A stretch of 64,000 bases of DNA, taken from positions 62,001 to 126,000 of the forward strand of contig CAJMQU010000006.1 in NCBI GenBank assembly GCA_905215555.1. Reading direction: 5' to 3'. Positions 1-8,462 of this stretch are shown in pieces. Position numbers and translations under genes: made by a program. This DNA comes from an uncultured bacterium (lineage in GTDB: Bacteria > Bacteroidota > Bacteroidia > Bacteroidales > Bacteroidaceae). The stretch's first letter is position 1, and every line of letters starts with the position of its first letter. The notes beneath the pieces were generated by a model. It was not told where the DNA came from, did not search any database, and saw only the letters and a list, made by a program, of their open reading frames with translations.

Positions 1-468
1 GATGGTTTTATTGGTCATACCTTTCACAACGCAGGTGATGATTTCTTTTTCGCGTTGACTGAGTGTTTCCTGCTCGTTTTCCTTCTCCTCTTCTTCGTCA
101 GTACAAAGCAGTTGGTTTATTTTCGTGGCAATCGTTTCTGTATCATCGCAGATGGATAGATGGTCATCGTACTCTTTTAATGAATTGCTATCAATGACGG
201 AGCACACAAGTGCGAGATATTTAGTCTCTGCTTTTCCGTTTTCCGCTTTGAATGTAGCAATATCAAACCACCCGCCAAAGGTTGGATTAGCGATGAGTAT
301 ATCTGGCGTGTTCAGGTGGATATAACTCTGCAGAGATTCAGGAGAAGAGACTTCGATAGGGTGTACATTCAGATTGGGCAAACGCTTTAATACTGCCGTA
401 AGTCCGCTCCGGATGATTACTGAAGTCTCTGCAACTGCTATTTTTATAGAAGAAGCATTATTGTTCAT
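1..468 (-). CDS. LuxR-type response regulator, 3' end cut by window edge
   Basis: The visible 156 residues hold an N-terminal receiver-like domain (about residues 8-120), an acidic linker rich in Glu, and the first part of a LuxR/GerE helix-turn-helix (LSQREKEIITCVVKGMTNKTI region). The protein is probably a cytoplasmic DNA-binding regulator. The usual receiver phosphorylation segment (a PDLVLLD-like strand) reads PDILIANP, and the N-terminal acidic pair is also missing, so it is probably a pseudo-receiver that does not accept phosphate from a histidine kinase. The ATG lies inside the last codons of the hemerythrin gene (11-nt overlap), which implies translational coupling. The C-terminal end lies outside the window. 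Domain assignment is firm; the signal it responds to is inferred from the neighbour only. Confidence 0.8.
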   Translation of the reverse strand, partial: MNNNASSIKIAVAETSVIIRSGLTAVLKRLPNLNVHPIEVSSPESLQSYIHLNTPDILIANPTFGGWFDIATFKAENGKAETKYLALVCSVIDSNSLKEYDDHLSICDDTETIATKINQLLCTDEEEEKENEQETLSQREKEIITCVVKGMTNKTI

Positions 469-1168
469 TTCTCAATCTCCTTTCCAATTGTGCCACAGCA
501 GGAACAAACATATAGTCTTCTACCTGGCAGTGTGAAGCAAGATCATGTTCGCAGTTGAAGATATCGAAAAGAACAGCATTGAGTTTGTTGTTATTCTCTT
601 TTTCCGGATAATATTTAATGATGATATTTTTCAACTCTGTCAACTTGGTCTCAATCTGATTATGTTTGCTGGCGAAGGTGGCTATATCGTAATCTTCGGC
701 AAGCTTGCCTTCCAGCAGTTTTTCTACATAGGTGAACACTGCCTCATTTTCATACTCCATATGGCGGCGTACTTCTTTGGCATATTCATCGAAGAATTTC
801 AAAATAAGATAGGCTATGTTGTCAGTGCCTGAGCAGTCGATAGATTCGATAAGTTTACGGCGGATGACCGGCAGCTTGAAATCGAGGAAATAGGTGTGCG
901 CCTGTTTCAGATAGTCCATGAGTGCAGGGATGGAGAAAGCATTTTCATCTTCACTGTAAGTATAAGCATACTGTTCTTCACTGATGAAATTGGCTACTGC
1001 GAGAAAGGTGCGGTAGTCCACGCCCTGAACTTCACAAACGTCCTTTACGCTTTTATCTCCAAAACCCAGTGAAAGACCAAAGCGGCTCATAACCATTAAT
1101 AAAGAGTAGTTATCACAGATAAGGTCACTCATTTTGTCTGTGGCGCGATACTTATGTGGTTCATTCAT
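458..1168 (-). CDS. Hemerythrin HHE/ScdA-like di-iron protein
   Basis: The protein has 236 residues. Residues 10-60 resemble the ScdA N-terminal domain (GDKSVKDVCEVQGVDYRTFLAV). The rest is a hemerythrin-type helical bundle with candidate iron ligands in RRHMEYENEAVF, ASKHNQIE and CEHDLASHCQVEDYMFVP. Members of this family (RIC/YtfE/ScdA) are cytoplasmic di-iron proteins linked to repair of iron-sulfur clusters after nitrosative or oxidative stress, or to oxygen/NO sensing. The stop codon overlaps the start of the LuxR-type regulator, so the two form one unit, perhaps sensor and responder. The gene is divergent from the blaI-like gene. The family is clear; repair versus sensing cannot be decided here. 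Confidence 0.85.
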   Translation of the reverse strand: MNEPHKYRATDKMSDLICDNYSLLMVMSRFGLSLGFGDKSVKDVCEVQGVDYRTFLAVANFISEEQYAYTYSEDENAFSIPALMDYLKQAHTYFLDFKLPVIRRKLIESIDCSGTDNIAYLILKFFDEYAKEVRRHMEYENEAVFTYVEKLLEGKLAEDYDIATFASKHNQIETKLTELKNIIIKYYPEKENNNKLNAVLFDIFNCEHDLASHCQVEDYMFVPAVAQLERRLRNEQ

Positions 1169-1282
1169 TGTAGATTATCCTTTCTTTTTTAGTCTATTCG
1201 TGCACAAAGGAACGGATTTTCCTTGAAAACTGCAATCGCTATTTGTAGGTATTTTGCGTTTAGTCTTATTTAACGAGAAAAA

Positions 1283-1309
1283 TTAGTTTGTAAACTAAAT
1301 AATTTAGTT
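1283..1309. promoter_or_regulatory. Overlapping palindromes, candidate BlaI-type operator
   Basis: TTAGTTT-GT-AAACTAA (1283-1298) overlaps AACTAAAT-A-ATTTAGTT (1293-1309), so the half-site TTAGTT/AACTAA occurs three times within 27 bp, ending 25 bp before the BlaI-like start codon. BlaI/MecI repressors bind dyads in their own promoters, so autoregulation is the natural reading. The same intergenic space also serves the divergent hemerythrin gene. Confidence 0.55.
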
Positions 1310-1334
1310 ATTTGCAGAAAACAAATGAAGAACT

Positions 1335-1697
1335 ATGAAAGGATTGACTGCGAAAGAAGAAGAAATCATGGGATTTTTCTGGGAGAAAGGTCCGTTGTTT
1401 GTGAAAGAGATGCTGGCTTTTTATAAAGAGCCGAAGCCGCACTTCAATACGTTGTCCACGATTGTGAGAGGTCTGGAGGATAAGGGTTTTCTGGCTCATA
1501 AAACGTATGGTAACACATATCAGTATTATGCTGTGGTGAATAAGGAAGATTTCAGTAAAGGGACATTGAAGAAGGTGATCAGCAAATATTTTAATAACTC
1601 TTACCTTAGTGCAGTGTCTTCTCTGGTGAAGGAAGAGGATATTTCGCTGGATGACCTGAAACAATTGATTGCCGAAGTGGAGAAAGGAACAAAATAA
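1335..1697 (+). CDS. BlaI/MecI/CopY-family transcriptional repressor
   Basis: The 120-residue protein has the typical BlaI winged helix (residues 1-75, starting MKGLTAKEEEIMGFFWEKGPL, with the recognition-helix segment FNTLSTIVRGLEDKGFL) and a short C-terminal dimerisation helix pair. Members repress their operon and are inactivated by cleavage when a linked M56 (BlaR1-like) protease senses a signal; such a protease is encoded two genes downstream. The stop lies 22 bp before the next start, so these genes probably form one transcript. No beta-lactamase gene is in the window, so the regulated function is not antibiotic resistance in any way visible here. Length matches the family. Confidence 0.9.
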   Translation: MKGLTAKEEEIMGFFWEKGPLFVKEMLAFYKEPKPHFNTLSTIVRGLEDKGFLAHKTYGNTYQYYAVVNKEDFSKGTLKKVISKYFNNSYLSAVSSLVKEEDISLDDLKQLIAEVEKGTK

Positions 1698-1719
1698 AAA
1701 CTTTAAAATGCCGGGGATT

Positions 1720-3564
1720 ATGAAAAACATTGCAATAGCTTGTTTCGTTCTGGTGGCTGTTTGCTTAGGTTTACAGGCAAAGAGAACTGTGAAATCTCCT
1801 TATTTCATGGCGGCTAGTGGCAGTCAGCTTGAAATAGAGAGAGTGACATTGGGGAAAGATACGACATGGGTGGATGCTATAATATACTTTGTCCCTGGCG
1901 AAGGTGTAAGAATAGACTCGGCAGCAGTGCTGCAAGTTGCCGGGAAAAGATATGCTTATCTGGGGGGAAACGGTTTTTCCAAGGAACTGTGGACACCCAT
2001 ACCTGCTTCTGGAGAGTTGCCTGTGATGTTGAAATTCGAACCGCTCCCCGCTGATGCGGAAAGTTTTGATTTTCTGGAAATGCCGGATGCTGATGATAAA
2101 GGCTGGTGTATATATGGTGTGCGTCTGGATGGAAAGAGACCGGATATTGGTATACCCGATAAACTCCTGAATCAGCTGTTAGATTATTCACAACCTTTAC
2201 CCGACCCGGTACTGAAGAATGGAAAGACAGTGATACGCGGACAGATATTGGGGTATACTCCGGGATATGGAACTACGTTGAATTTCAATTGTGCGAATTG
2301 GCTGTTTTTTGATGTGTTCGGACAATCTATTCCAATAGCCGAAGACGGAACTTTCCGGTATGAAACCAATTTGATGTTACCTGGTGAGGCCACTTTGAAA
2401 GTTGGGAAAAAGCGTTTTGAATTATTTCTTGTTCCAGGTGGTGAACTTGTGTTGACTTTGAATCTGCCAGCGATTTTCTGGTCGGAAAGCCATTTGTTCG
2501 GAAAGAAAGATAACGGACAACTTGTTTGGTTTGAAGGGACTTATGCCGGACTGAATACGGAATTGACAAAATATGGTTCATTGATGAATATCTATAGTGC
2601 TGATAATTTCTATGAGAATATCTGTGGAGTCTCTCCTAATCAATATAAAAAATATGTGACTAAGATTTATGAGAGATATCGTGAAGATATATTGAAAAAT
2701 AAATCATTGAGTGATGCTGCGCATACTTACTTGATAACCAAGCTGGAAATGTCATATTTCTTTGCTGTCAAGGGTTATAAGGGCAATATCAGTTATGCAC
2801 CGATGATTTGCGGGAAGAAAGGAGTGAAGCGGGCGGACATGACAGTAGACAAAAACTATTACGATGAAATCCTGAAAATGGATTTTGTGCATTCTCCTTA
2901 CATTCGTTATGGTAGTTATCCAGATTTTGTACGTGTGGCTACTGAAGACTTCAAAGGAAAGTTTGAACCGGTACCCATTTGGGATGATATTTTGCGTGCA
3001 AAGCCTTTAGGTTTTGCCCTTACACGTATGAAACCGCTGACCGAAGAACAATTGCTGACATTGGATAGCATTGCCGAACCGGAAATAAAGAAAGCTTTGA
3101 ACATCCGGAATCAGCTGATAACAGATTTGCTTGCGGAAAGTGCAAAGAAGACCGGTTATACAATGTGTCAACTAGATGCGGCAGTGACTGCCGATAGCCT
3201 TATAGAAACTATCACCCGTCCGTATCGTGGAAAAGTGGTGCTGATAGATATGTGGAATACATGGTGCGGACCTTGTACGCGGGCTATGAAGAGTTTGAAA
3301 CCGGTTAAGGAAGAATTGAAAGATGTGGTGTATATGTATGTAGCGGATGAGAGTTCGCCGGAGGGAAAATGGAAAATTACTATACCGGATATTCAGGGTA
3401 TACACTACCGGATTACAAAAGAACAGAGTTCCGCTATGGGCAAACTATATGAATATCCCGGAATACCTACTTATTTTATTGTGGATAGAGAGGGAAATAT
3501 TGCATACCAAGTTACCGGTTTCCCGGGTGCGGATGTGATAAAAGAAGAATTGAACAAATTATAA
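1720..3564 (+). CDS. Secreted TlpA-like thioredoxin-fold protein (large)
   Basis: I start at 1720 because it gives a clean signal peptide (MKNIAIACFVLVAVCLGLQA). Upstream in-frame ATGs at 1708 and 1669 would add charged residues, and 1669 lies inside blaI. The 614-residue product has an unassigned N-terminal beta-rich region and a C-terminal thioredoxin domain with W-CGPC (C516/C519), followed by the cis-proline-type GIPTYF segment. Proteins of this form in Bacteroides sit in the periplasm or on lipoprotein anchors and act as thiol-disulfide oxidoreductases of unknown substrate. It is sandwiched between blaI and the M56 sensor gene (14 bp gap), so it is probably co-regulated with them. Confidence 0.8.
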   Translation: MKNIAIACFVLVAVCLGLQAKRTVKSPYFMAASGSQLEIERVTLGKDTTWVDAIIYFVPGEGVRIDSAAVLQVAGKRYAYLGGNGFSKELWTPIPASGELPVMLKFEPLPADAESFDFLEMPDADDKGWCIYGVRLDGKRPDIGIPDKLLNQLLDYSQPLPDPVLKNGKTVIRGQILGYTPGYGTTLNFNCANWLFFDVFGQSIPIAEDGTFRYETNLMLPGEATLKVGKKRFELFLVPGGELVLTLNLPAIFWSESHLFGKKDNGQLVWFEGTYAGLNTELTKYGSLMNIYSADNFYENICGVSPNQYKKYVTKIYERYREDILKNKSLSDAAHTYLITKLEMSYFFAVKGYKGNISYAPMICGKKGVKRADMTVDKNYYDEILKMDFVHSPYIRYGSYPDFVRVATEDFKGKFEPVPIWDDILRAKPLGFALTRMKPLTEEQLLTLDSIAEPEIKKALNIRNQLITDLLAESAKKTGYTMCQLDAAVTADSLIETITRPYRGKVVLIDMWNTWCGPCTRAMKSLKPVKEELKDVVYMYVADESSPEGKWKITIPDIQGIHYRITKEQSSAMGKLYEYPGIPTYFIVDREGNIAYQVTGFPGADVIKEELNKL

Positions 3565-3578
3565 AATAATACATCAAT

Positions 3579-5714
3579 ATGGGAATTTTCTTTGTCTATA
3601 TACTGAAGTCATCAGTTTGCCTGGCGGTGTTCTATCTGTTTTACCGATTATTGTTGAGTCGCGAAACGTTTCATCGTTTCAACCGGGGGGCAATGCTGAG
3701 CATATTGTTGTTGTCGTGTCTTTTGCCCTTGGTGGAAGTGACTGTAGAGAAACAGACAGAAGTACATCAGACGATGATGACCTTGGAGCAGTGGCTGATG
3801 CTGGCAGATATGATGAATACGGCGGACGCTACAAGGGTACAAGTGGAAGAAGTGACGGTGACATGGATACAGGTTGCATTGTTGGTGTATCTGGTTGGCA
3901 TTTTGTTCTTTGCTTTCCGCAATGGATATTCTTTGCTGAAGTTGGGCGCTCTGTTAAGATCAGGCAGGAAAGAACATCTTGGAAAATATGCCGATGGTAA
4001 AGAGAAAGTAACTTTGATTGTACATGATCATGATATAGCTCCGTTCAGCTGGATGAAGTATATCGCCATCTCGCAGAAAGATCTGGATGAGAACGGGCGG
4101 GAGATACTCATCCATGAGTTAGCCCATATCCAGAACCGGCATTCATGGGATTTGCTGGTGGCGGATATCTGTATCTTTTTCCAATGGTTCAATCCGGCTT
4201 CGTGGCTGCTGAAACAGGAATTGCAGAATATCCATGAGTATGAGGCAGATGAAACGGTGATTGAAAAAGGCGTTGACGCAAAACAATACCAATTATTATT
4301 GATAAAAAAAGCTGTTGGCACAAGGCTCTACTCTATGGCCAACAGCTTTAATCACAGTAAACTTAAAAAACGTATCACTATGATGTTAAAAGAAAAATCG
4401 AATCCGTGGGCGAAATTGAAGTACTTGTATATACTTCCGGTAGCTGCTATTGCAGTCACTGCTTTTGCCCGTCCTGAAATCTCTGATACCGTAGAAGAGA
4501 TTGCAGCCGTCAAAGTTAATGATTTGACGGCAATTGTGGAAGCGAAAACCACAAAAACTACTGAGGAAGCAGTACAGATGAGTACAGTATTGAAAGATAC
4601 GGTGAAACCTGTAGAAGTGAAATACATACCTACAGAGGTGACCGACAAACTGAAAGGTGCTCCACTTTATGAGGTGATTGAACAGATGCCGGAATTTCCC
4701 GGTGGCGGAATGGCTGCTGCATTGGAATATATTCAAAAGAATATGCAATATCCTGAGTCTGCAAAAGAAAAAGGCACACAAGGGCGTGTCATTGTACAGT
4801 TTATTATTGATAAGGAAGGAAACGTGACGGATCCTGAAGTTATCCGTGCGGTAGATAAAGATTTGGACGCTGAAGCTATCCGCTTGGTGAAGTCGATGCC
4901 GAAATGGAAACCGGGTATGCAGAAGGGAGAGGCCGTAGCAATAAAATATACACTGCCCGTGTTATTTAAACTGGAAGGGGGAAAGAAAGTGAACTCTTCG
5001 ATAGTGGTGAACTCAATGTCAACTGATTTCTCTATTCTAGGTGCAAATGCCCCTCTGTATATTGCAGATGGCAAAGAAGTTACCTCTTCGATAATGTCCG
5101 CTTTGGATGCTAATAAAATAAAGAGTATGACTATTCTGAAAGGTGAAGATGCTACTGAACTATATGGTGAAAAAGGAAAGAATGGTGTTATCCTGATTAC
5201 CTTGAAGGGGGGTGAGCAAAAGCCTATTACTTTATCAACCAAGAGTTCAGCAGTCAGTGTACCCGGAGTGAATGCTGTTTATCTGAATAATAGAAGGGCG
5301 GACTGGGCAGATGTGGATGTGTTTGTTGACGGTGAAAAAATAAACTTGAATGGTAAAGCATTGGATGAGGTTGTATCTCCCAATGAGATAGAGAGCATCA
5401 ATGTTGAGAAAAATGCAGAGGATGTAGGCAGGGGGAAGATTTATATCACCACTAAAAAGCACAAAGGCGTTGAGAAAAATTCTGCCAATGATGAAATGAA
5501 AATTGAAGGCGTTGTTCAGGATAAGGAGGGAGAACCTATCATTGGTGCCACCATTCTGCTTGAAGGAACAAATATGGGAACAGTTACCGATGTGGATGGG
5601 CGCTTTGTCATATCTGCTGCAAAGGGGGACAAGTTGATAGTTTCCTATGTGAGTATGAAGACTGCTAAGGTGAAAGTCGCACCGAAGGTAACAGTTACTT
5701 TAAAAGACGAATAA
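3579..5714 (+). CDS. BlaR1-like M56 protease fused to TonB_C, plug-like and CarbopepD-reg domains
   Basis: The 711-residue integral membrane sensor has an N-terminal four-helix M56 region (helices near 5-25, 37-55, 95-115 and 280-297). The zinc-protease motif HELAH is at 179-183 and a downstream EYEAD supplies the third ligand. After the last helix comes a TonB C-terminal domain (about 372-465, EFPGGG...WKPG), then two segments resembling a SusC plug (about 488-545, ILKGEDATELYGEKGKNGV, and about 565-630). It ends in a carboxypeptidase-D regulatory-like domain (640-711, GATILLEGTNMGTVTDVDG). BlaR1 proteins normally end in a penicillin-binding sensor domain. Here that is replaced by outer-membrane-transport modules, so I infer sensing of the TonB/outer-membrane state. 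It is in one operon with the BlaI homologue. Confidence 0.88.
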   Translation: MGIFFVYILKSSVCLAVFYLFYRLLLSRETFHRFNRGAMLSILLLSCLLPLVEVTVEKQTEVHQTMMTLEQWLMLADMMNTADATRVQVEEVTVTWIQVALLVYLVGILFFAFRNGYSLLKLGALLRSGRKEHLGKYADGKEKVTLIVHDHDIAPFSWMKYIAISQKDLDENGREILIHELAHIQNRHSWDLLVADICIFFQWFNPASWLLKQELQNIHEYEADETVIEKGVDAKQYQLLLIKKAVGTRLYSMANSFNHSKLKKRITMMLKEKSNPWAKLKYLYILPVAAIAVTAFARPEISDTVEEIAAVKVNDLTAIVEAKTTKTTEEAVQMSTVLKDTVKPVEVKYIPTEVTDKLKGAPLYEVIEQMPEFPGGGMAAALEYIQKNMQYPESAKEKGTQGRVIVQFIIDKEGNVTDPEVIRAVDKDLDAEAIRLVKSMPKWKPGMQKGEAVAIKYTLPVLFKLEGGKKVNSSIVVNSMSTDFSILGANAPLYIADGKEVTSSIMSALDANKIKSMTILKGEDATELYGEKGKNGVILITLKGGEQKPITLSTKSSAVSVPGVNAVYLNNRRADWADVDVFVDGEKINLNGKALDEVVSPNEIESINVEKNAEDVGRGKIYITTKKHKGVEKNSANDEMKIEGVVQDKEGEPIIGATILLEGTNMGTVTDVDGRFVISAAKGDKLIVSYVSMKTAKVKVAPKVTVTLKDE

Positions 5715-5729
5715 TCAGTATATTTTAAT

Positions 5730-6497
5730 ATGAAAATAAATTCTCTCTTTTTGTTTCTCTCTATGATGTTTGTGTGGGCGGGGCTTTGCTCTGCCCAGAC
5801 TGCCAGTGATAAATATTATCTGATAGACGGATATTTCTTCAAGGGTATGCCACCGGGAATAAGAACTGATACAGGAGCTAAGTTGACCATATTGACAGAT
5901 AAAGATGGAAATACTGCACTGGAAATGCAGTTGAATAAGGGGAAGTCTTTGCCGGAATATGCGATGAAATATCGTATTAGTGCGGAGAAAGTGCCCGGAG
6001 GAGAAGAATTGTTGAGACTTTCCCGTTCAGGAACTCAAGAATCAATGGCGATTACTGCCAGCAATTCGGTTATTCTTGATGAATGGGTAGGAAAACCATT
6101 TCCGGACTTTAAAGTAAAAGATACTACAGGGCGTGTCTGGACAAAAACTGATATACTCGGAAAGCCTTTTGTGCTGAACTATTGGCATACTGGTTGCAGA
6201 CCTTGTATCAAAGAAATGCCGGACCTGAACGAATGGATGAAAGTCTGTCCGGATGTAATTTATTTTTCTACCACTTGGAATACGGTGGACCAGATAAAGA
6301 AGATTGTGGAAAACCGCCCTTTCCTATTTAACCATATTGCTGACGAACTATTCTTCTTCAATTTGTTTAAGGTACAGGTGACTCCGACTACTTTGTTGGT
6401 TGATAAAAAAGGGATTATCCGCTATTGGGAAGAAGGCACGAGCGCAAGTAAACGGGAATTCCTGCTTGATAAATTGAAAGAATTGTCTGCCGAATAA
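5730..6497 (+). CDS. TlpA-family thiol-disulfide oxidoreductase
   Basis: The 255-residue exported protein has a signal peptide (MKINSLFLFLSMMFVWAGLCSAQ), a linker, and a thioredoxin-like domain from about residue 120. The active site is CRPC (C156-C159) within HTGCRPCIKEMPDLNEW, with VTPTTLLVDKKG supplying the cis-proline loop. It starts 15 bp after the M56 gene and is the second thioredoxin of this operon. It probably acts in the periplasm in disulfide reduction or exchange. The substrate may be one of the co-transcribed membrane or secreted proteins, but the sequence does not show which. Confidence 0.82.
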   Translation: MKINSLFLFLSMMFVWAGLCSAQTASDKYYLIDGYFFKGMPPGIRTDTGAKLTILTDKDGNTALEMQLNKGKSLPEYAMKYRISAEKVPGGEELLRLSRSGTQESMAITASNSVILDEWVGKPFPDFKVKDTTGRVWTKTDILGKPFVLNYWHTGCRPCIKEMPDLNEWMKVCPDVIYFSTTWNTVDQIKKIVENRPFLFNHIADELFFFNLFKVQVTPTTLLVDKKGIIRYWEEGTSASKREFLLDKLKELSAE

Positions 6498-6516
6498 CTA
6501 CTTTGTTTCTTATTTC

Positions 6517-6548
6517 TTTGTTTAAGTCATTACTTTTAAGTAATTTTG
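6517..6548 (+). promoter_or_regulatory. Bacteroides-type promoter for the plug/Ntn-hydrolase pair
   Basis: TTTG at 6517-6520 and TAATTTTG at 6541-6548 are separated by 20 bp, matching the Bacteroides -33/-7 consensus (TTTG, TAnnTTTG). It lies in the 92-bp gap after the second thioredoxin gene and about 40 bp before the next start codon. The following two genes therefore probably have their own transcript as well as any readthrough from the blaI operon. Confidence 0.6.
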
Positions 6549-6589
6549 TTTGAGACGGTTTAGAATTTAATCACTTAAAAGACAATGCT

Positions 6590-7195
6590 ATGGGACAAGG
6601 AAAACAAATTCACCAGGGATATAGCTTCTTTTGGGGAGTATTTTTATTAGTAGTGATATCTGCCGCTATATCTGTGCATGCTGAAACTCCTTCTATGAAG
6701 GGGATTGTATTTTTCAAAGATACTTTGAAAAATGAGATTCTTGTGACGCAGTCTCCAAAGAGAGACAGCACTTTGGTAATCAGAGATAGTGCTCCTGTCA
6801 GAACCAATGAGCCTATATTTATTGTCAATAAGGTGGAACTTCCTTCTGAAATTTTTGCTGCACTGAATCCTGAGTACATTAAGCAGATTGAGGTTTTGAG
6901 AGATGCTTCGGCCACCGCCATCTATGGTACGCGTGGTATAAATGGAGTTATAATTGTTACATTGAAGACTCGGGAGCAGATTAAGGAAGAAAAGGCTACC
7001 CAAAAAATCGATAATCTTCTGAAGGCGAAAGGCGTGGATAAGCGAAATGTGCGTTACTATATTGATGGTAAGGAAGTTCCTGCAAGAACCGCCTACCAGA
7101 CGGATATCGAGCAAATTGAGGTGAAGACTGGAGCGGACGGAATACTGGAAGTATATATCAAGCCGATGATCTTCATTAGGGGAGAGTATGAATAA
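6590..7195 (+). CDS. Secreted plug-only protein (SusC plug motif without a barrel)
   Basis: The 201-residue protein has an N-terminal hydrophobic export segment (residues 12-31). It then carries a region strongly resembling the end of a SusC/RagA plug (IEVLRDASATAIYGTRGINGVIIVTLK), with a second weaker plug-like repeat at about 145-195 (YYIDGKEVPARTAY...IEQIEVKTGADGILEVYIK). There is no beta-barrel, so it cannot be a receptor. It is related to the plug-like segments fused to the M56 sensor just upstream. It may bind the same partner in the periplasm or compete with real plugs; this is inference. It lies 20 bp upstream of the Ntn-hydrolase gene. Confidence 0.7.
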   Translation: MGQGKQIHQGYSFFWGVFLLVVISAAISVHAETPSMKGIVFFKDTLKNEILVTQSPKRDSTLVIRDSAPVRTNEPIFIVNKVELPSEIFAALNPEYIKQIEVLRDASATAIYGTRGINGVIIVTLKTREQIKEEKATQKIDNLLKAKGVDKRNVRYYIDGKEVPARTAYQTDIEQIEVKTGADGILEVYIKPMIFIRGEYE

Positions 7196-7215
7196 GAAAT
7201 AAAGAACACTCATTT

Positions 7216-8460
7216 ATGAAACCAATCTTGAGACTTGCCTGTGCGTTGGCTATTACTCTTTGTCTGACTGCTCCTTTGCCAGCTTGTACTTCTGCAGTTG
7301 TATCAGGTAAAGTTACTCCCGACGGGCGTCCTTTGCTTTGGAAGAACCGCGATACGGATTTCAGGCGAAACCATATTGACTGTGTGAAAGGCGAGAAGTA
7401 TGACTTTATCGCTGTAGTAAATAGTGATAATGCGTATTTGAAGGAAGCATGGATGGGAACCAATTCTGCCGGATTTGCCTTGATGAATACTCAGTCTTAT
7501 AATCTGGTGGATGTAAAAGACAGTGAGGAACGGGGAGCGGCTAACGGGCGCATTATCTATCGGGCACTCGAAATCTGTGCAACGGTAGAAGATTTCTGTC
7601 ATTTCCTGGATACTATCTCCAAGCCCAGCTATATTGAGGCTAACTTGGGGGTGATTGATGCGAAAGGAGGGGCGGTTATGTTCGAAGTGGATTATCAGAA
7701 GTATATAATGTATGATGCAAACAATCCTAAAGACGCTCCTTACGGCTATATCGCTCGTACCAACTTTTCCTTTGCCGGCAAAGTGAATGAAGGAGCCGGC
7801 TATGTCCGCTATATGGAAGCCGACCAGGTACTTATGAAGGCTTCGGCTACAGGTAGCATCACACCACAGTTTATCTTCAATGATCTGTCCCGTTCGTTTC
7901 GTAATCGTATGCTCGATATTGATTTGCGTAGCGGTGCTTATAATCGTCCGCAGGCGTCAGGTTGGTTTGTCGACCAAGATTTCATTCCGCGTAGCAGTAC
8001 ATCGTGTTCCGTGGTGGTGCAGGGTGTGAAACCTGGTGAGAAAGCGGAGTTGACAACGATGTGGACTTTACTGGGTTATCCTCCTACTGGGGTAGCCGTT
8101 CCGCTTTGGGTGAAAGATGCTGATAGACTTCTTCCCGGGATGATTCGTTTTGATAAGGAATGTAAGGCTGCGCCACTTAGCGATTGCTCGCTTCGGTTGG
8201 CAGACAAGGTTTTCAGTTATAAACAGGGGATGGGAACTGGATGTTACCTAAATTGGGAACGGTTGTACAGTCCGGAAAAAGGCGATGGTTATATGAGAAC
8301 GTTTGTTTCTGTGGAAGACGAAGTGTTTCGTACCGCAACGCCTTTATTGGATGAATGGCGCAGAAAAGGAAGGCTCGATACCCAAGCAATATCGAAATTT
8401 TACGATGAACTGGAGGTGTCGATAAAAATGATTTATCAGAGTCTGCTTGAATCAGAATAG
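7216..8460 (+). CDS. Secreted Ntn-hydrolase, C45 acyltransferase/amidase-like
   Basis: The 414-residue protein begins with a signal peptide ending ...APLPAC. The Cys at position 24 starts the hallmark of N-terminal-nucleophile hydrolases (C-TSAVVSGKVTPDGRPLLWKNRDT). Families with this core include acyl-CoA:6-aminopenicillanate acyltransferases, carcinine hydrolases and bile-salt-hydrolase-like amidases. They cut linear amide bonds with the N-terminal Cys after maturation. The residues before the Cys (LPAC) also fit a lipobox, so lipidation and catalysis would compete for the same residue. Further family-like segments are MGTNSAGFALMNT and ANLGVIDAKGGAVMFEVD. Substrate unknown. It ends 2 bp from the convergent miaA. 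Confidence 0.75.
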   Translation: MKPILRLACALAITLCLTAPLPACTSAVVSGKVTPDGRPLLWKNRDTDFRRNHIDCVKGEKYDFIAVVNSDNAYLKEAWMGTNSAGFALMNTQSYNLVDVKDSEERGAANGRIIYRALEICATVEDFCHFLDTISKPSYIEANLGVIDAKGGAVMFEVDYQKYIMYDANNPKDAPYGYIARTNFSFAGKVNEGAGYVRYMEADQVLMKASATGSITPQFIFNDLSRSFRNRMLDIDLRSGAYNRPQASGWFVDQDFIPRSSTSCSVVVQGVKPGEKAELTTMWTLLGYPPTGVAVPLWVKDADRLLPGMIRFDKECKAAPLSDCSLRLADKVFSYKQGMGTGCYLNWERLYSPEKGDGYMRTFVSVEDEVFRTATPLLDEWRRKGRLDTQAISKFYDELEVSIKMIYQSLLESE

Positions 8461-8462
8461 TA

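Noticed and set aside
1335..5714. Beta-lactam resistance operon (BlaI/BlaR1)
   Set aside because: No beta-lactamase or PBP gene is linked and the M56 protein lacks a penicillin-binding domain.
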